A stretch of DNA of 64,000 bases from Pseudomonas sp. SJZ079 (GCF_007993865.1 NZ_VIUH01000009.1:1-64000); one strand, 5' to 3'; shown: positions 7,980-20,808, counted from the first letter of the stretch. Made by a program: numbers and translations. Notes: generated by a model from the sequence alone, not told the origin.

Positions 7980-10900
7980 ATGGCTTACTCATATACTGAG
8001 AAAAAACGTATCCGTAAGGACTTTAGCAAGTTGCCGGATGTCATGGATGTGCCTTATCTCCTGGCCATCCAGCTGGATTCGTATCGCGAATTCCTGCAGG
8101 CGGGAGCGACCAAGGATCAGTTTCGTGACATCGGCCTGCATGCGGCCTTCAAATCCGTTTTCCCGATTATCAGCTATTCCGGCAACGCTGCTCTGGAATA
8201 TGTCGGTTATCGCCTGGGCGAGCCGGCATTTGACGTCAAGGAATGCGTGCTACGCGGCGTGACTTTTGCCGTGCCGCTGCGGGTAAAAGTCCGTTTGATC
8301 ATTTTCGACAAAGAATCGTCGAACAAAGCGATCAAAGACATTAAAGAGCAAGAAGTGTACATGGGGGAAATCCCCCTGATGACTGAGAACGGTACTTTCG
8401 TAATCAACGGTACCGAGCGCGTCATCGTTTCCCAGTTGCACCGTTCGCCGGGCGTGTTCTTCGACCACGACCGTGGCAAGACCCACAGCTCCGGTAAGTT
8501 GCTGTATTCCGCTCGGGTGATTCCGTACCGCGGCTCTTGGCTGGACTTCGAGTTCGATCCGAAGGACGCCGTGTTCGTGCGTATCGACCGCCGTCGCAAG
8601 CTGCCGGCCTCGGTGCTGCTGCGTGCGCTGGGTTACAGCACTGAGGAAGTGCTCGACGCGTTCTATTCCACCAACATCTTCCACGTGAAGGGCGAGAGCC
8701 TGAACCTGGAGTTGGTGCCGCAGCGTCTGCGTGGTGAAGTTGCCGTCCTGGATATTAAGGATGAAAACGGCAAGGTCATCGTTGAGCAGGGTCGCCGTAT
8801 CACTGCGCGTCACGTAAATCAGCTGGACAAGGCTGGCATCAAAGAGCTGGAAGTGCCGCTCGATTACCTGATTGGCCGCACCACGGCCAAGGCAATCGTG
8901 CACCCGGCTACCGGCGAGATCATTGCCGAATGCAACACCGAGTTGACCGCTGAGATCCTGGTGCAGGTTGCCAAGGCTCAGGTTGTGCGACTGGAAACCT
9001 TGTACACCAACGATATCGATTGTGGTCCGTTCATCTCCGATACCCTGAAGATTGACTCCACCACCAATCAGCTGGAAGCGTTGGTCGAGATCTACCGCAT
9101 GATGCGTCCCGGCGAGCCGCCGACCAAGGATGCTGCCGAGACGCTGTTCAACAACCTGTTCTTCAGTGCCGAGCGCTACGACCTGTCTGCCGTAGGCCGG
9201 ATGAAGTTCAACCGTCGTATCGGTCGCACCGAGATCGAAGGTTCGGGCGTGTTGAGCAAAGAAGATATCGTCGAGGTGTTGAAGACTCTGGTCGATATTC
9301 GCAACGGTAAAGGCATCGTCGACGACATCGACCATTTGGGTAACCGTCGCGTACGTTGCGTTGGCGAAATGGCTGAGAACCAGTTCCGTGTGGGCCTGGT
9401 GCGTGTTGAGCGCGCGGTCAAAGAGCGTCTGTCGATGGCTGAAAGCGAAGGCTTGATGCCGCAGGACCTGATCAACGCCAAGCCAGTGGCCGCGGCGGTG
9501 AAGGAGTTCTTCGGTTCCAGCCAGCTGTCGCAGTTCATGGACCAGAACAACCCGCTCTCCGAGATCACCCACAAGCGCCGTGTCTCCGCACTCGGCCCGG
9601 GCGGTCTGACTCGTGAGCGTGCCGGCTTCGAAGTGCGTGACGTACACCCGACCCATTACGGCCGCGTGTGCCCGATTGAAACGCCTGAAGGTCCGAACAT
9701 TGGTCTGATCAACTCCTTGGCCGCCTATGCGCGCACCAACAAGTACGGCTTCCTCGAGAGCCCGTACCGCGTGGTGAAAGACACCCTGGTGACCGACGAG
9801 ATCGTGTTCCTCTCTGCGATTGAAGAGGCCGACCACGTCATCGCCCAGGCATCGGCGATGATGAACGAACAAGGTCATCTGGTGGATGAGTTGGTGGCTG
9901 TACGTCACCAGAACGAATTTACCGTGAAGGCGCCGGAAGACGTCACCCTGATGGACGTATCGCCCAAGCAGGTGGTTTCCGTTGCGGCTTCGCTGATCCC
10001 GTTCCTTGAGCACGACGACGCCAACCGGGCGTTGATGGGCTCGAACATGCAGCGTCAGGCTGTGCCAACCCTGCGCGCCGATAAGCCGCTGGTGGGTACT
10101 GGCATGGAGCGCAACGTGGCACGCGACTCCGGCGTTTGTGTGGTTGCTCGTCGCGGTGGCGTGATCGATTCGGTCGATGCCAGTCGTGTCGTGGTTCGGG
10201 TTAATGATGACGAAGTTGAAACCGGTGAAGCCGGTGTCGACATCTATAACCTGACCAAGTACACCCGCTCCAACCAGAACACCTGCATCAACCAGCGTCC
10301 GCTGGTGCGCAAGGGTGACAAGGTTGCGCGTACCGATATTCTGGCTGACGGCCCGTCCACCGATATGGGTGAGCTGGCATTGGGTCAGAACATGCGCGTG
10401 GCGTTCATGCCGTGGAACGGTTTCAACTTCGAAGACTCCATCTGCCTGTCTGAGCGCGTGGTTCAAGAAGATCGCTTCACCACTATCCACATCCAGGAAC
10501 TGACTTGCGTGTCGCGTGACACTAAGCTCGGCTCCGAAGAGATTACTGCGGATATCCCGAACGTCGGTGAAGCTGCGCTGAATAAGCTGGACGAAGCGGG
10601 CATCGTGTATGTCGGCGCCGAAGTCGGCCCGGGCGACATTCTGGTTGGTAAGGTCACCCCGAAAGGCGAGACCCAGCTGACGCCGGAAGAGAAGCTGTTG
10701 CGTGCGATCTTCGGTGAGAAGGCCAGCGACGTTAAGGACACCTCCCTGCGCGTGCCAACTGGCACCAAGGGTACGGTCATCGACGTCCAGGTCTTCACCC
10801 GTGATGGTGTCGAGCGTGATGCTCGTGCACTGGCCATCGAAAAGATGCAGCTCGACGAGATTCGCAAGGATCTGAACGAAGAGTTCCGCATTGTCGAAGG

Positions 10901-12053
10901 TGCAACCTTCGAGCGTCTGCGTGCAGCTCTGGTCGGCAAGAAGGTCGAAGGTGGTGCTGGCCTGAAAAAAGGCGCAGAGATCACCGATGAGTTCCTCGAC
11001 GGCTTCGAGCGCGGTCAGTGGTTCAAGCTGCGCATGGCGGATGACGCGTTGAACGAGCAGTTGGAAAAGGCGCAGGCCTATATTTCCGATCGCCGTCAGT
11101 TGCTCGACGACAAGTTCGAAGACAAGAAACGCAAGCTGCAGCAGGGCGACGATCTGGCGCCGGGCGTGCTGAAAATCGTCAAGGTCTACCTGGCTATTCG
11201 TCGTCGCATCCAGCCGGGTGACAAGATGGCCGGTCGTCACGGTAACAAGGGTGTGGTCTCGGTGATCATGCCGGTTGAAGACATGCCGCACGATGCCAAT
11301 GGCACACCGGTCGATATCGTCCTCAACCCGCTGGGCGTACCGTCGCGGATGAACGTCGGGCAGATCCTCGAAACCCACCTGGGCCTTGCAGCCAAGGGCC
11401 TGGGCGAGAAGATCAACCGCATGCTCGAAGAGCAGCGCAAGGTCGCCGAGCTGCGCAAGTTCATGCAGCAGATCTACAACGAGATCGGCGGTCGTCAAGA
11501 GAGTCTGGATGAGCTGAGCGATCAGGAAATCCTCGACTTGGCGAAAAACCTGCGTGGCGGTGTGCCGATGGCCACTCCGGTATTCGATGGTGCCAAGGAA
11601 AGCGAGATCAAGGCCATGCTCAAGCTGGCTGATCTGCCTGAGAGCGGCCAGATGCAGTTGGTCGACGGTCGTACTGGCAACCTGTTCGAGCGGCCGACTA
11701 CCGTTGGCTACATGTACATGCTGAAATTGAACCACCTGGTGGACGACAAGATGCACGCGCGTTCAACGGGTTCCTACAGCCTGGTTACTCAGCAGCCGCT
11801 GGGTGGTAAGGCGCAGTTCGGTGGTCAGCGCTTCGGTGAGATGGAGGTGTGGGCTCTGGAAGCCTACGGCGCCGCCTACACCCTGCAGGAAATGCTGACC
11901 GTGAAGTCGGACGATGTGAATGGACGTACCAAGATGTACAAAAACATCGTGGACGGTGATCACCGTATGGAGCCAGGCATGCCTGAGTCCTTCAACGTAC
12001 TGATCAAAGAGATCCGTTCGCTCGGTATCGATATCGATCTGGAAACCGAATAA
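7980..12053 (+). CDS. rpoB: DNA-directed RNA polymerase subunit beta
   Basis: A 1357-aa catalytic subunit of RNA polymerase, the usual Pseudomonas length. The rifampicin-pocket cluster (about residues 511-540, [20 protein letters not shown] then RRVSALGP) carries the Asp, His and Ser of the sensitive form. The conserved C-terminal [20 protein letters not shown] clamp segment is present. It is transcribed with rpoC 64 bases downstream. Confidence 0.98.
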   Translation: MAYSYTEKKRIRKDFSKLPDVMDVPYLLAIQLDSYREFLQAGATKDQFRDIGLHAAFKSVFPIISYSGNAALEYVGYRLGEPAFDVKECVLRGVTFAVPLRVKVRLIIFDKESSNKAIKDIKEQEVYMGEIPLMTENGTFVINGTERVIVSQLHRSPGVFFDHDRGKTHSSGKLLYSARVIPYRGSWLDFEFDPKDAVFVRIDRRRKLPASVLLRALGYSTEEVLDAFYSTNIFHVKGESLNLELVPQRLRGEVAVLDIKDENGKVIVEQGRRITARHVNQLDKAGIKELEVPLDYLIGRTTAKAIVHPATGEIIAECNTELTAEILVQVAKAQVVRLETLYTNDIDCGPFISDTLKIDSTTNQLEALVEIYRMMRPGEPPTKDAAETLFNNLFFSAERYDLSAVGRMKFNRRIGRTEIEGSGVLSKEDIVEVLKTLVDIRNGKGIVDDIDHLGNRRVRCVGEMAENQFRVGLVRVERAVKERLSMAESEGLMPQDLINAKPVAAAVKEFFGSSQLSQFMDQNNPLSEITHKRRVSALGPGGLTRERAGFEVRDVHPTHYGRVCPIETPEGPNIGLINSLAAYARTNKYGFLESPYRVVKDTLVTDEIVFLSAIEEADHVIAQASAMMNEQGHLVDELVAVRHQNEFTVKAPEDVTLMDVSPKQVVSVAASLIPFLEHDDANRALMGSNMQRQAVPTLRADKPLVGTGMERNVARDSGVCVVARRGGVIDSVDASRVVVRVNDDEVETGEAGVDIYNLTKYTRSNQNTCINQRPLVRKGDKVARTDILADGPSTDMGELALGQNMRVAFMPWNGFNFEDSICLSERVVQEDRFTTIHIQELTCVSRDTKLGSEEITADIPNVGEAALNKLDEAGIVYVGAEVGPGDILVGKVTPKGETQLTPEEKLLRAIFGEKASDVKDTSLRVPTGTKGTVIDVQVFTRDGVERDARALAIEKMQLDEIRKDLNEEFRIVEGATFERLRAALVGKKVEGGAGLKKGAEITDEFLDGFERGQWFKLRMADDALNEQLEKAQAYISDRRQLLDDKFEDKKRKLQQGDDLAPGVLKIVKVYLAIRRRIQPGDKMAGRHGNKGVVSVIMPVEDMPHDANGTPVDIVLNPLGVPSRMNVGQILETHLGLAAKGLGEKINRMLEEQRKVAELRKFMQQIYNEIGGRQESLDELSDQEILDLAKNLRGGVPMATPVFDGAKESEIKAMLKLADLPESGQMQLVDGRTGNLFERPTTVGYMYMLKLNHLVDDKMHARSTGSYSLVTQQPLGGKAQFGGQRFGEMEVWALEAYGAAYTLQEMLTVKSDDVNGRTKMYKNIVDGDHRMEPGMPESFNVLIKEIRSLGIDIDLETE

Positions 12054-12068
12054 CACGTGACGCGAATC

Positions 12069-12095
12069 GGCAGTGGAGCGCTTTGCTCCACTGCC
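12069..12095 (+). other. perfect hairpin in the rpoB-rpoC gap
   Basis: An 11-bp perfect stem (12069-12079 with 12085-12095) with loop GCTTT ends 9 bases before the rpoC Shine-Dalgarno AGGAGG (12105-12110). There is no U tract, so termination is unlikely. mRNA processing or control of rpoC initiation is possible. Confidence 0.6.
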
Positions 12096-12117
12096 AGCTC
12101 CGCCAGGAGGAAAGGCC

Positions 12118-15100
12118 TTGAAAGACCTACTGAATTTGCTGAAAAACCAGGGTCAAGTCGAAGAGTTCGACGCCATCCGTATTGGGTTGGCCTCGCCTGA
12201 GATGATCCGTTCGTGGTCGTTCGGCGAAGTTAAAAAGCCGGAAACCATCAACTACCGTACGTTCAAGCCTGAGCGTGACGGCCTGTTCTGCGCCAAAATC
12301 TTTGGCCCGGTAAAAGATTACGAGTGCCTGTGCGGTAAGTACAAGCGCTTGAAGCACCGTGGTGTGATCTGCGAGAAGTGCGGCGTTGAAGTCGCGCTGG
12401 CCAAGGTCCGTCGCGAGCGCATGGCGCACATCGAACTGGCTTCGCCAGTCGCGCACATCTGGTTCCTCAAGTCGCTGCCGAGCCGTATCGGCCTGCTGAT
12501 GGATATGACCCTGCGTGATATCGAGCGCGTGCTCTATTTTGAGAGCTACGTGGTAATCGATCCGGGCATGACCACGCTGGAAAAAGGTCAGCTGCTGAAC
12601 GACGAGCAGTACTTCGAGGCTCTCGAAGAGTTTGGCGATGACTTCGATGCCCGTATGGGCGCCGAAGCTGTGCGCGAGCTGCTGCACGCCATCGATCTGG
12701 AGCACGAGATTGGCCGCCTGCGCGAAGAAATTCCGCAGACCAACTCGGAAACCAAGATCAAGAAGCTGTCCAAGCGCTTGAAACTGATGGAAGCCTTCCT
12801 CGGCTCGGGCAACCTGCCTGAGTGGATGGTGCTGACCGTGCTGCCGGTTCTGCCGCCGGATCTGCGTCCGTTGGTTCCGCTGGATGGCGGTCGTTTTGCG
12901 ACCTCCGACCTGAACGACCTGTACCGTCGGGTGATCAACCGTAACAATCGTCTGAAGCGTCTGCTCGACCTGTCTGCGCCGGACATCATCGTGCGCAACG
13001 AAAAGCGCATGCTGCAGGAGTCGGTTGACGCCCTGCTCGACAACGGCCGTCGTGGTCGCGCCATCACTGGCTCGAACAAGCGTCCGCTGAAGTCGCTGGC
13101 TGACATGATCAAGGGTAAGCAAGGTCGCTTCCGGCAGAACCTGCTCGGTAAGCGCGTGGACTACTCCGGTCGTTCGGTAATTACCGTGGGTCCGACCCTG
13201 CGTCTGCACCAGTGCGGTCTGCCGAAGAAGATGGCCCTCGAGCTGTTCAAGCCGTTCATCTTCGGCAAGCTGGAAATGCGTGGTCTGGCGACCACCATCA
13301 AGGCCGCGAAGAAGATGGTCGAGCGCGAACTGCCTGAGGTGTGGGACGTTCTCGCCGAAGTGATTCGCGAACACCCGGTACTACTCAACCGTGCGCCGAC
13401 CCTGCACCGTCTGGGTATCCAGGCGTTTGAACCGGTTCTGATCGAAGGTAAGGCGATTCAGCTGCACCCGCTGGTCTGCGCCGCGTACAACGCCGACTTC
13501 GACGGTGACCAGATGGCCGTGCACGTGCCGCTGACGCTGGAAGCCCAGCTGGAAGCGCGCGCGTTGATGATGTCGACCAACAACATCCTCTCGCCTGCCA
13601 ACGGTGAGCCGATCATCGTACCGTCCCAGGACGTGGTGCTGGGTCTGTACTACATGACCCGCGAAGCGATCAACGCCAAGGGCGAAGGTCGCGTATTCGC
13701 CGACCTGCAGGAAGTCGACCGGGTGTTCCGTGGTGGCGAAGCCTCGCTGCATGCGCGCGTTAAAGTGCGCATCAACGAAGTGATCAAGGACCGCGACGGC
13801 AGCATCACCAAGAACACCCGTATCGTCGACACCACTGTCGGCCGTGCGCTGCTGTTCCAGATCGTGCCGGATGGCCTGTCCTATGACGTGGTCAACCAGT
13901 CGATGAAGAAGAAGGCGATCTCCAAGCTGATCAACCAGTGCTACCGCACCGTTGGCTTGAAAGACACGGTGATCTTCGCGGACCAGTTGATGTATACCGG
14001 TTTCGCTTATTCGACCATCTCTGGTGTATCGATCGGCGTGAACGACTTCGTCATCCCGGATGAGAAGGCGCGCATCATCGAATCCGCCACCGAAGAAGTT
14101 AAAGAGATCGAAAGCCAGTACGCTTCCGGCCTGGTAACCCAGGGCGAGAAGTACAACAAAGTAATCGACCTGTGGTCGAAGGCCAACGACGAAGTATCCA
14201 AGGCGATGATGGCCAACCTCTCGAAAGAGAAGGTAGTCGATCGCGAAGGCAAGACTGTCGATCAAGAGTCCTTCAACTCCATGTACATGATGGCCGACTC
14301 CGGTGCGCGGGGTTCTGCTGCGCAGATCCGTCAGCTCGCCGGTATGCGTGGTCTGATGGCCAAGCCGGACGGCTCGATCATCGAAACGCCGATCACCGCG
14401 AACTTCCGTGAAGGTCTGTCGGTACTGCAGTACTTCATCTCGACTCACGGTGCTCGTAAAGGTTTGGCGGATACTGCACTGAAGACTGCGAACTCCGGTT
14501 ACCTGACCCGTCGTTTGGTCGACGTGGCCCAGGATCTGGTGGTTACCGCGATCGATTGCGGTACCGAGCACGGTCTGCTAATGACGCCGCACATCGAAGG
14601 CGGTGATGTGGTCGAGCCGTTGGGTGAGCGCGTACTGGGCCGAGTCATCGCCCGTGACGTGGTCAAGCCAGGCGGAGACGAGGTGCTGGTTCCAGCCGGT
14701 ACGCTGGTCGACGAGCAGTGGGTTGAGTTCATCGAGCTGAACAGCATCGACGAAGTGATCGTGCGCTCGCCGATCAGCTGTGAAACCCGTTATGGCATCT
14801 GCGCCAAGTGCTACGGTCGTGACCTGGCCCGTGGTCACCAGATCAATATCGGTGAGGCGGTCGGTGTTATTGCTGCCCAGTCGATTGGTGAGCCGGGTAC
14901 CCAGCTGACCATGCGTACGTTCCACATCGGCGGTGCGGCTAGCCGGACTTCCGCTGCAGACAGCGTTCAGGTGAAGAACGGTGGCACGGTGCGTCTGCAC
15001 AACCTCAAGCACGTCGAGCGTCTCGATGGCGCACTGGTCGCGGTATCGCGCTCCGGTGAACTGGCGATTGCCGATGAGTTCGGTCGTGAGCGTGAGCGCT

Positions 15101-16317
15101 ACAAGCTGCCGTATGGTGCGGTCATTTCCGTGAAGGAAGGCGACAAGGTCGACGCTGGCGCCATCGTGGCCAAGTGGGATCCGCACACTCACCCCATCGT
15201 CACCGAAATGAAGGGTACCGTGACCTTCGTCGGCATGGAGGAGAACATCACCATCAAGCGTCAGACCGATGAATTGACCGGTTTGACCAACATTGAGGTG
15301 TTGGATCCTAAGGATCGTCCAGCGGCTGGCAAGGACATCCGTCCGGCGGTGAAGATGGTCGACGCCAATGGTAAGGACTTGTTGTTGCCGGGTACTGATG
15401 TACCGGCGCAGTACTTCCTGCCGGCTAACGCCTTGGTGGGTGTGGCGGATGGTGTCCAGGTGGGCGTGGGTGATGTTATTGCCCGTATCCCGCAGGAAAC
15501 CTCAAAGACCCGTGACATCACCGGTGGTCTGCCGCGCGTTGCCGACTTGTTCGAAGCGCGTCGTCCGAAAGAAGCATCGATCCTGGCCGAGATCAGCGGC
15601 ACGATTTCCTTCGGTAAGGAGACCAAGGGCAAGCGTCGTCTGGTCATTACTCCGACCGACGGCAGCGATCCGTACGAAGAGCTGATTCCGAAGTGGCGCC
15701 ACCTGAACGTGTTTGAAGGTGAGCAGGTCAACAAGGGTGAAGTTATCTCCGACGGCCCAAGCGATCCGCACGATATCCTGCGTCTGCTGGGTGTCAGCGC
15801 GCTGGCCAAGTACATCGTCAATGAAATTCAGGACGTCTACCGCCTGCAAGGTGTGAAGATCAACGACAAGCACATCGAAACCATCCTGCGTCAGATGTTG
15901 CGCAAGGTTGAGATCGCTGAGTCGGGAGACTCCACCTTCATCAAGGGTGACCAGATGGAGTTGACGGGTGTGCTGGGTGAGAACGAGCGTCTGGCTGCAG
16001 ATGACAAGTTCATCGCCAAGTACACTCGCGTGCTGCTGGGTATCACCAAGGCCTCGTTGTCCACCGAGTCGTTCATCTCGGCGGCCTCGTTCCAGGAGAC
16101 CACTCGTGTGCTCACTGAGGCTGCGGTTACCGGTAAGCGCGACTTCCTGCGTGGTCTGAAGGAGAACGTGGTCGTGGGTCGTCTGATCCCGGCCGGTACC
16201 GGTCTGGCCTATCACCGCGAGCGCAAGCGCAAGCGTGAAGCCGCCCAGCCTGTACGTGTCAGCGCCAGTGAGGTCGAAGCCGCACTGACCGAAGCGCTGA
16301 ACTCCAGCGGTAATTGA
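12118..16317 (+). CDS. rpoC: DNA-directed RNA polymerase subunit beta'
   Basis: A 1399-aa subunit with the active-site NADFDGDQM motif near residue 460. The N-terminal zinc ribbon reads [20 protein letters not shown] (about 70-88), and a second zinc cluster reads [14 protein letters not shown] start it at TTG 12118, 7 bases after AGGAGG, giving [12 protein letters not shown] as in other Pseudomonas RpoC. The frame stays open back to 12073, but the extra 15 codons encode the leader hairpin and show no similarity. Confidence 0.97.
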   Translation: MKDLLNLLKNQGQVEEFDAIRIGLASPEMIRSWSFGEVKKPETINYRTFKPERDGLFCAKIFGPVKDYECLCGKYKRLKHRGVICEKCGVEVALAKVRRERMAHIELASPVAHIWFLKSLPSRIGLLMDMTLRDIERVLYFESYVVIDPGMTTLEKGQLLNDEQYFEALEEFGDDFDARMGAEAVRELLHAIDLEHEIGRLREEIPQTNSETKIKKLSKRLKLMEAFLGSGNLPEWMVLTVLPVLPPDLRPLVPLDGGRFATSDLNDLYRRVINRNNRLKRLLDLSAPDIIVRNEKRMLQESVDALLDNGRRGRAITGSNKRPLKSLADMIKGKQGRFRQNLLGKRVDYSGRSVITVGPTLRLHQCGLPKKMALELFKPFIFGKLEMRGLATTIKAAKKMVERELPEVWDVLAEVIREHPVLLNRAPTLHRLGIQAFEPVLIEGKAIQLHPLVCAAYNADFDGDQMAVHVPLTLEAQLEARALMMSTNNILSPANGEPIIVPSQDVVLGLYYMTREAINAKGEGRVFADLQEVDRVFRGGEASLHARVKVRINEVIKDRDGSITKNTRIVDTTVGRALLFQIVPDGLSYDVVNQSMKKKAISKLINQCYRTVGLKDTVIFADQLMYTGFAYSTISGVSIGVNDFVIPDEKARIIESATEEVKEIESQYASGLVTQGEKYNKVIDLWSKANDEVSKAMMANLSKEKVVDREGKTVDQESFNSMYMMADSGARGSAAQIRQLAGMRGLMAKPDGSIIETPITANFREGLSVLQYFISTHGARKGLADTALKTANSGYLTRRLVDVAQDLVVTAIDCGTEHGLLMTPHIEGGDVVEPLGERVLGRVIARDVVKPGGDEVLVPAGTLVDEQWVEFIELNSIDEVIVRSPISCETRYGICAKCYGRDLARGHQINIGEAVGVIAAQSIGEPGTQLTMRTFHIGGAASRTSAADSVQVKNGGTVRLHNLKHVERLDGALVAVSRSGELAIADEFGRERERYKLPYGAVISVKEGDKVDAGAIVAKWDPHTHPIVTEMKGTVTFVGMEENITIKRQTDELTGLTNIEVLDPKDRPAAGKDIRPAVKMVDANGKDLLLPGTDVPAQYFLPANALVGVADGVQVGVGDVIARIPQETSKTRDITGGLPRVADLFEARRPKEASILAEISGTISFGKETKGKRRLVITPTDGSDPYEELIPKWRHLNVFEGEQVNKGEVISDGPSDPHDILRLLGVSALAKYIVNEIQDVYRLQGVKINDKHIETILRQMLRKVEIAESGDSTFIKGDQMELTGVLGENERLAADDKFIAKYTRVLLGITKASLSTESFISAASFQETTRVLTEAAVTGKRDFLRGLKENVVVGRLIPAGTGLAYHRERKRKREAAQPVRVSASEVEAALTEALNSSGN

Positions 16318-16354
16318 GTGGACGGCCTCGCTGCTTGGGTGGCGGGGCTTGGCC

Positions 16355-16383
16355 TTGACTGGGGCTGTGAGTGTCATTAGACT
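16355..16383 (+). promoter_or_regulatory. candidate str-operon promoter
   Basis: TTGACT (16355-16360), a 17-bp spacer and TAGACT (16378-16383) stand between the rpoC stop and the rpsL gene. The site is upstream of the hairpin at 16401, so a transcript from it must read through that hairpin. Confidence 0.65.
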
Positions 16384-16400
16384 CATGCACCCCTAAATTT

Positions 16401-16430
16401 GGCAGGGCATCCGCCCTGCCATTTTGCTTT
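16401..16430 (+). terminator. rpoBC terminator / possible rpsL leader attenuator
   Basis: The 8-bp stem GGCAGGGC/GCCCTGCC (16401-16408 with 16413-16420), loop ATCC and tail ATTTTGCTTT lie 84 bases after rpoC and 46 before rpsL. Confidence 0.75.
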
Positions 16431-16475
16431 CCTTAGTAGGGCAATAGCGTCGAAAGACAACAGTGGAGCTTATAG

Positions 16476-16847
16476 ATGGCAACTATTAACCAGCTGGTAC
16501 GTCAGCCGCGCAAGCGTATCGTCGAGAAATCCGACGTGCCTGCGCTGCAGAACTGCCCGCAGCGTCGTGGTGTGTGCACTCGCGTGTATACCACTACGCC
16601 GAAAAAACCTAACTCGGCACTGCGTAAAGTATGCCGTGTGCGTCTGACCAACGGTTTCGAGGTTTCCTCGTACATCGGCGGTGAAGGCCACAACCTGCAA
16701 GAGCACAGTGTGGTGCTGATCCGTGGCGGTCGTGTAAAAGACCTTCCGGGTGTGCGCTACCACACCGTACGCGGTTCTTTGGATACTTCCGGTGTTAAGG
16801 GTCGTAACCAGGGTCGTTCGAAGTACGGTACCAAGCGTCCGAAGTGA
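16476..16847 (+). CDS. rpsL: 30S ribosomal protein S12
   Basis: A 123-aa decoding-centre protein. Lys43 in [13 protein letters not shown] and Lys88 in [13 protein letters not shown] are the residues changed in streptomycin resistance; both are wild type here. It is the first gene of the str operon. Confidence 0.97.
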
Positions 16848-16962
16848 TCGGTCGTTTGCTCTGAGTTGCAGTTATCTATTTATTTGAGTCGATAAGAGTA
16901 AGGTCGGGCGACACCTCTGGTGGGGTCCCGGGCTAACCTGAAGACCGTTTGAGGGCTTATCA
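16848..16962 (+). promoter_or_regulatory. rpsL-rpsG intergenic region, possible S7 leader
   Basis: The 115-base gap contains a GC-rich pairing region (about 16900-16945, with GGGCGACACC...GGTGGGGTCCCGGGC). In E. coli S7 represses translation by binding the rpsL-rpsG spacer. The role here is suggested only by position and structure. Confidence 0.35.
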
Positions 16963-17433
16963 ATGCCAAGACGTCGCGTAGCAGCCAAACGTGAGATTCT
17001 GGACGATCCGAAATACGGAAGCCAGATTCTCGCCAAGTTCATGAACCACGTAATGGAAAGCGGCAAAAAAGCCGTGGCCGAGCGTATTGTTTATGGCGCG
17101 CTGGATAAAGTTAAAGAACGCAAGAACAGTGACCCCCTGGAAATCTTCGAGAAAGCTCTCGACGCCATCGCTCCGCTGGTCGAAGTGAAGTCGCGCCGCG
17201 TTGGTGGTGCTACTTACCAGGTCCCTGTCGAAGTTCGTCCTTCCCGTCGTAATGCTCTTGCCATGCGTTGGCTGGTAGATTTCGCCCGTAAGCGTGGCGA
17301 GAAGTCCATGGCTCTGCGCTTGGCTGGTGAGTTGCTGGATGCCGCTGAAGGCAAAGGTGCTGCAGTTAAGAAGCGTGAAGACGTGCACCGCATGGCAGAA
17401 GCCAACAAGGCCTTCTCGCACTACCGCTTCTAA
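16963..17433 (+). CDS. rpsG: 30S ribosomal protein S7
   Basis: A 156-aa primary 16S-binding protein that nucleates the 30S head. The start [20 protein letters not shown] and the [16 protein letters not shown] loop are typical. fusA begins 30 bases downstream. Confidence 0.97.
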   Translation: MPRRRVAAKREILDDPKYGSQILAKFMNHVMESGKKAVAERIVYGALDKVKERKNSDPLEIFEKALDAIAPLVEVKSRRVGGATYQVPVEVRPSRRNALAMRWLVDFARKRGEKSMALRLAGELLDAAEGKGAAVKKREDVHRMAEANKAFSHYRF

Positions 17434-17463
17434 ATTACGCGCTTCTAAATTTGCGAGGGCTTT

Positions 17464-19566
17464 ATGGCTCGTACTACACCGATTAACCGCTACCGTAACA
17501 TTGGTATTGTCGCGCACGTGGATGCCGGCAAGACCACGACCACGGAGCGGGTTTTGTTTTACACGGGCGTCAACCACAAGATGGGCGAGGTGCATGATGG
17601 CGCCGCGACCATGGACTGGATGGCGCAGGAGCAGGAGCGTGGTATCACTATCACCTCCGCGGCTACCACTGCCTTCTGGCAGGGTTCCGAGAAGCAGTTT
17701 GAAAAGCACCGCTTCAACATCATCGACACCCCGGGGCACGTTGACTTCACCATTGAAGTAGAGCGCTCGCTGCGCGTGCTCGATGGTGCTGTGGTTGTGT
17801 TCTGTGGTACTTCGGGTGTTGAGCCGCAGTCGGAAACCGTATGGCGTCAAGCCAACAAGTACGGTGTTCCGCGTCTTGTTTACGTCAACAAGATGGACCG
17901 CGCCGGTGCTAACTTCCTGCGCGTGATCGGGCAGATCAAGCAGCGCCTGGGTCATACTCCGGTGCCTATTCAGCTTGCTATCGGAGCAGAAGATAACTTC
18001 CAGGGTCAGATCGATCTGATCAAGATGAAGGCTATCTACTGGAACGATGAAGACAAGGGCATGGCTCTGCGCGAGGAAGAAATTCCAGCGGATATGCTGG
18101 AGCTCGCTCAGGAGTGGCGCTCCAACATGGTTGAGGCTGCGGCCGAAGCCAACGAAGAGCTGATGAACAAGTATCTCGAAGGCGAAGAGCTGAGCAATGC
18201 CGAGATCAAGGCAGCGCTGCGTCAGCGCACTATTGCCGGTGAAATCGTTCTGGCAGTTTGCGGCTCCTCCTTCAAGAACAAGGGTGTGCCCCTGGTTCTC
18301 GATGCGGTTATCGATTACTTGCCGGCGCCAGTGGATATCCCTGCGATCAAGGGTACTGACCCGGATGACGAAACCGTCGCGATGGAGCGTCACGCCGACG
18401 ATAGCGAACCGTTCTCCTCTCTGGCGTTTAAAATCGCTACCGACCCGTTCGTGGGCACCCTGACCTTTGCGCGTGTTTACTCGGGCGTATTGAGCTCGGG
18501 TGATGCCGTGATCAACTCGGTCAAGGGCAAGAAAGAGCGCGTGGGTCGTATGGTGCAAATGCATGCGAATACCCGTGAAGAGATCAAGGAAGTGCGCGCT
18601 GGCGACATCGCGGCCCTGATTGGCATGAAGGACGTCACTACTGGTGACACCCTGTGTTCGCTTGATAAGCCGATTATCCTCGTGCGTATGGACTTCCCGG
18701 AGCCGGTTATTTCGGTAGCTGTAGAGCCGAAGACCAAGGATGACCAGGAGAAGATGGGCATCGCCTTGGGCAAGTTGGCTCAAGAAGATCCGTCTTTCCG
18801 CGTCAAGACCGATGAAGAAACTGGCCAGACAATCATCTCCGGCATGGGCGAGTTGCACCTGGATATCCTGGTCGATCGCATGCGTCGCGAGTTCAACGTC
18901 GAAGCCAACATCGGTAAGCCGCAGGTTTCCTATCGTGAGAAGATCACGAAGACCTGTGAGATCGAAGGCAAGTTCGTTCGTCAGTCCGGTGGTCGTGGTC
19001 AGTTCGGTCATTGCTGGGTGCGCTTCTCGCCTGCTGACGAAGGTCAGGAAGGCTTGCAGTTCGTCAATGAAGTGGTTGGTGGTGTGATTCCGAAGGAATA
19101 CATTCCGGCCATTCAGAAGGGCATCGAAGAGCAGATGAAAAACGGCGTTGTTGCCGGTTATCCGCTCATCGGCCTGAAGGCTACAGTGTTCGATGGTTCC
19201 TACCATGACGTCGACTCTAACGAGATGGCGTTCAAGGTTGCTGCCTCCATGGCGACTAAGCAGCTGTCCCAGAAGGGCGGCGCAGTAGTGCTTGAGCCGA
19301 TCATGAAAGTGGAAGTGGTGACACCTGAGGACTACATGGGTGACGTGATGGGTGACCTGAATCGTCGTCGTGGTCTGATCCAGGGCATGGAAGATACGGT
19401 TTCCGGCAAGGTGATCCGCGCCGAAGTTCCGTTGGGTGAGATGTTCGGTTATGCGACCGACGTTCGCTCCATGTCTCAGGGTCGCGCGAGCTACTCCATG
19501 GAATTCTGCAAATACTCCGAGGCTCCGTCGAATGTCGTCGAAGCCATCGTTAAAAGACAAGGCTGA
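17464..19566 (+). CDS. fusA: Elongation factor G
   Basis: A 700-aa translocation GTPase with the P-loop AHVDAGKTT near residues 17-25, switch [10 protein letters not shown] and NKMD. Domains II-V continue to the C-terminal [11 protein letters not shown] loop region that enters the decoding site. The order rpsG-fusA-tufA is the classical str operon; tufA starts 30 bases after the stop. Confidence 0.98.
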   Translation: MARTTPINRYRNIGIVAHVDAGKTTTTERVLFYTGVNHKMGEVHDGAATMDWMAQEQERGITITSAATTAFWQGSEKQFEKHRFNIIDTPGHVDFTIEVERSLRVLDGAVVVFCGTSGVEPQSETVWRQANKYGVPRLVYVNKMDRAGANFLRVIGQIKQRLGHTPVPIQLAIGAEDNFQGQIDLIKMKAIYWNDEDKGMALREEEIPADMLELAQEWRSNMVEAAAEANEELMNKYLEGEELSNAEIKAALRQRTIAGEIVLAVCGSSFKNKGVPLVLDAVIDYLPAPVDIPAIKGTDPDDETVAMERHADDSEPFSSLAFKIATDPFVGTLTFARVYSGVLSSGDAVINSVKGKKERVGRMVQMHANTREEIKEVRAGDIAALIGMKDVTTGDTLCSLDKPIILVRMDFPEPVISVAVEPKTKDDQEKMGIALGKLAQEDPSFRVKTDEETGQTIISGMGELHLDILVDRMRREFNVEANIGKPQVSYREKITKTCEIEGKFVRQSGGRGQFGHCWVRFSPADEGQEGLQFVNEVVGGVIPKEYIPAIQKGIEEQMKNGVVAGYPLIGLKATVFDGSYHDVDSNEMAFKVAASMATKQLSQKGGAVVLEPIMKVEVVTPEDYMGDVMGDLNRRRGLIQGMEDTVSGKVIRAEVPLGEMFGYATDVRSMSQGRASYSMEFCKYSEAPSNVVEAIVKRQG

Positions 19567-19596
19567 TTCAGCCCTTTAGGCAAGAGGTTCACTGTC

Positions 19597-20790
19597 GTGG
19601 CTAAAGAAAAGTTTGAACGTAACAAACCGCACGTTAACGTTGGCACTATCGGTCACGTTGACCATGGTAAAACCACTCTGACTGCAGCGCTGACCAAGGT
19701 CTGCGCTGAGGCTTTCGGTGGTGCTATTCGTGACTTCGCTCAAATTGACAGCGCTCCGGAAGAGAAGGCTCGTGGTATCACGATCAACACTTCCCACGTT
19801 GAATATGACTCCACCATCCGTCACTACGCGCACGTTGATTGCCCGGGTCACGCGGATTATGTGAAGAACATGATCACCGGTGCTGCGCAGATGGATGGCG
19901 CTATCCTGGTTTGCTCCGCTGCTGACGGCCCGATGCCGCAGACTCGCGAGCACATCCTGCTGTCCCGTCAGGTTGGCGTTCCTTACATCGTTGTCTTCCT
20001 GAACAAGGCTGACATGGTGGACGACGCTGAGCTGCTGGAACTGGTTGAGATGGAAGTGCGTGACCTGCTGTCGGCTTACGACTTCCCGGGTGACGACACT
20101 CCGATCATCATCGGCTCCGCGCTGATGGCGCTGAACGGTCAAGACGACAACGAAATGGGCACCAGTGCCGTTCGTAAGCTGGTCGAGACCCTGGACTCCT
20201 ATATTCCGGATCCGGTTCGCGTTATCGACAAGCCGTTCCTGATGCCAGTTGAGGACGTGTTCTCGATTTCCGGTCGCGGCACCGTGGTAACCGGTCGTAT
20301 CGAGCGCGGCATCATCAAGATTCAGGAAGAAGTTGAGATCGTGGGTCTGCGTGACACCGTCAAGACCATCTGTACTGGTGTTGAGATGTTCCGCAAGCTG
20401 CTCGACGAAGGTCGTGCTGGCGAGAACTGCGGTATCCTGCTGCGCGGCACCAAGCGTGACGACGTAGAGCGTGGCCAGATCCTGGCTAAGCCGGGTAGTG
20501 TTAAGCCGCACACCAAGTTCGAAGCTGAAGTGTACGTGCTGAGCAAAGAAGAAGGCGGCCGCCACACTCCGTTCTTCAAAGGCTACCGTCCGCAGTTCTA
20601 CTTCCGTACTACGGACGTGACTGGTAACTGCGAACTGCCGGAAGGCGTTGAAATGGTAATGCCGGGCGATAACGTGAAAATGGTTGTTACCCTGATCAAG
20701 TCGATCGCCATGGAAGACGGTCTGCGTTTCGCGATTCGCGAAGGCGGCCGTACCGTTGGTGCCGGCGTGGTTGCCAAGATCATCGAGTAA
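19597..20790 (+). CDS. tufA: Elongation factor Tu (str-operon copy)
   Basis: A 397-aa EF-Tu with GTG start, complete P-loop GHVDHGKT (19-26), DCPGH and NKAD. It differs from tufB at about 32 positions, for example V353A-type changes in domains 2/3 such as ENCGILL versus ENVGVLL and LIKSIAM versus LIAPIAM. The stretch from about residue 75 to 164 is identical in protein and nearly so in DNA, suggesting a partial gene-conversion tract. It is closed by a strong terminator. Confidence 0.97.
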   Translation: MAKEKFERNKPHVNVGTIGHVDHGKTTLTAALTKVCAEAFGGAIRDFAQIDSAPEEKARGITINTSHVEYDSTIRHYAHVDCPGHADYVKNMITGAAQMDGAILVCSAADGPMPQTREHILLSRQVGVPYIVVFLNKADMVDDAELLELVEMEVRDLLSAYDFPGDDTPIIIGSALMALNGQDDNEMGTSAVRKLVETLDSYIPDPVRVIDKPFLMPVEDVFSISGRGTVVTGRIERGIIKIQEEVEIVGLRDTVKTICTGVEMFRKLLDEGRAGENCGILLRGTKRDDVERGQILAKPGSVKPHTKFEAEVYVLSKEEGGRHTPFFKGYRPQFYFRTTDVTGNCELPEGVEMVMPGDNVKMVVTLIKSIAMEDGLRFAIREGGRTVGAGVVAKIIE

Positions 20791-20808
20791 TCGATTGATC
20801 TGCAGGGG

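Noticed and set aside
8250..11756. 1168-codon open frame antisense to rpoB
   Set aside because: It mirrors the codon bias of rpoB on the other strand, has no known domain, and rpoB is unquestionable.
16960..19560. 866-codon open frame antisense to rpsG and fusA
   Set aside because: Same effect of strong GC-skewed codon use; no ribosome-binding site or recognisable family.
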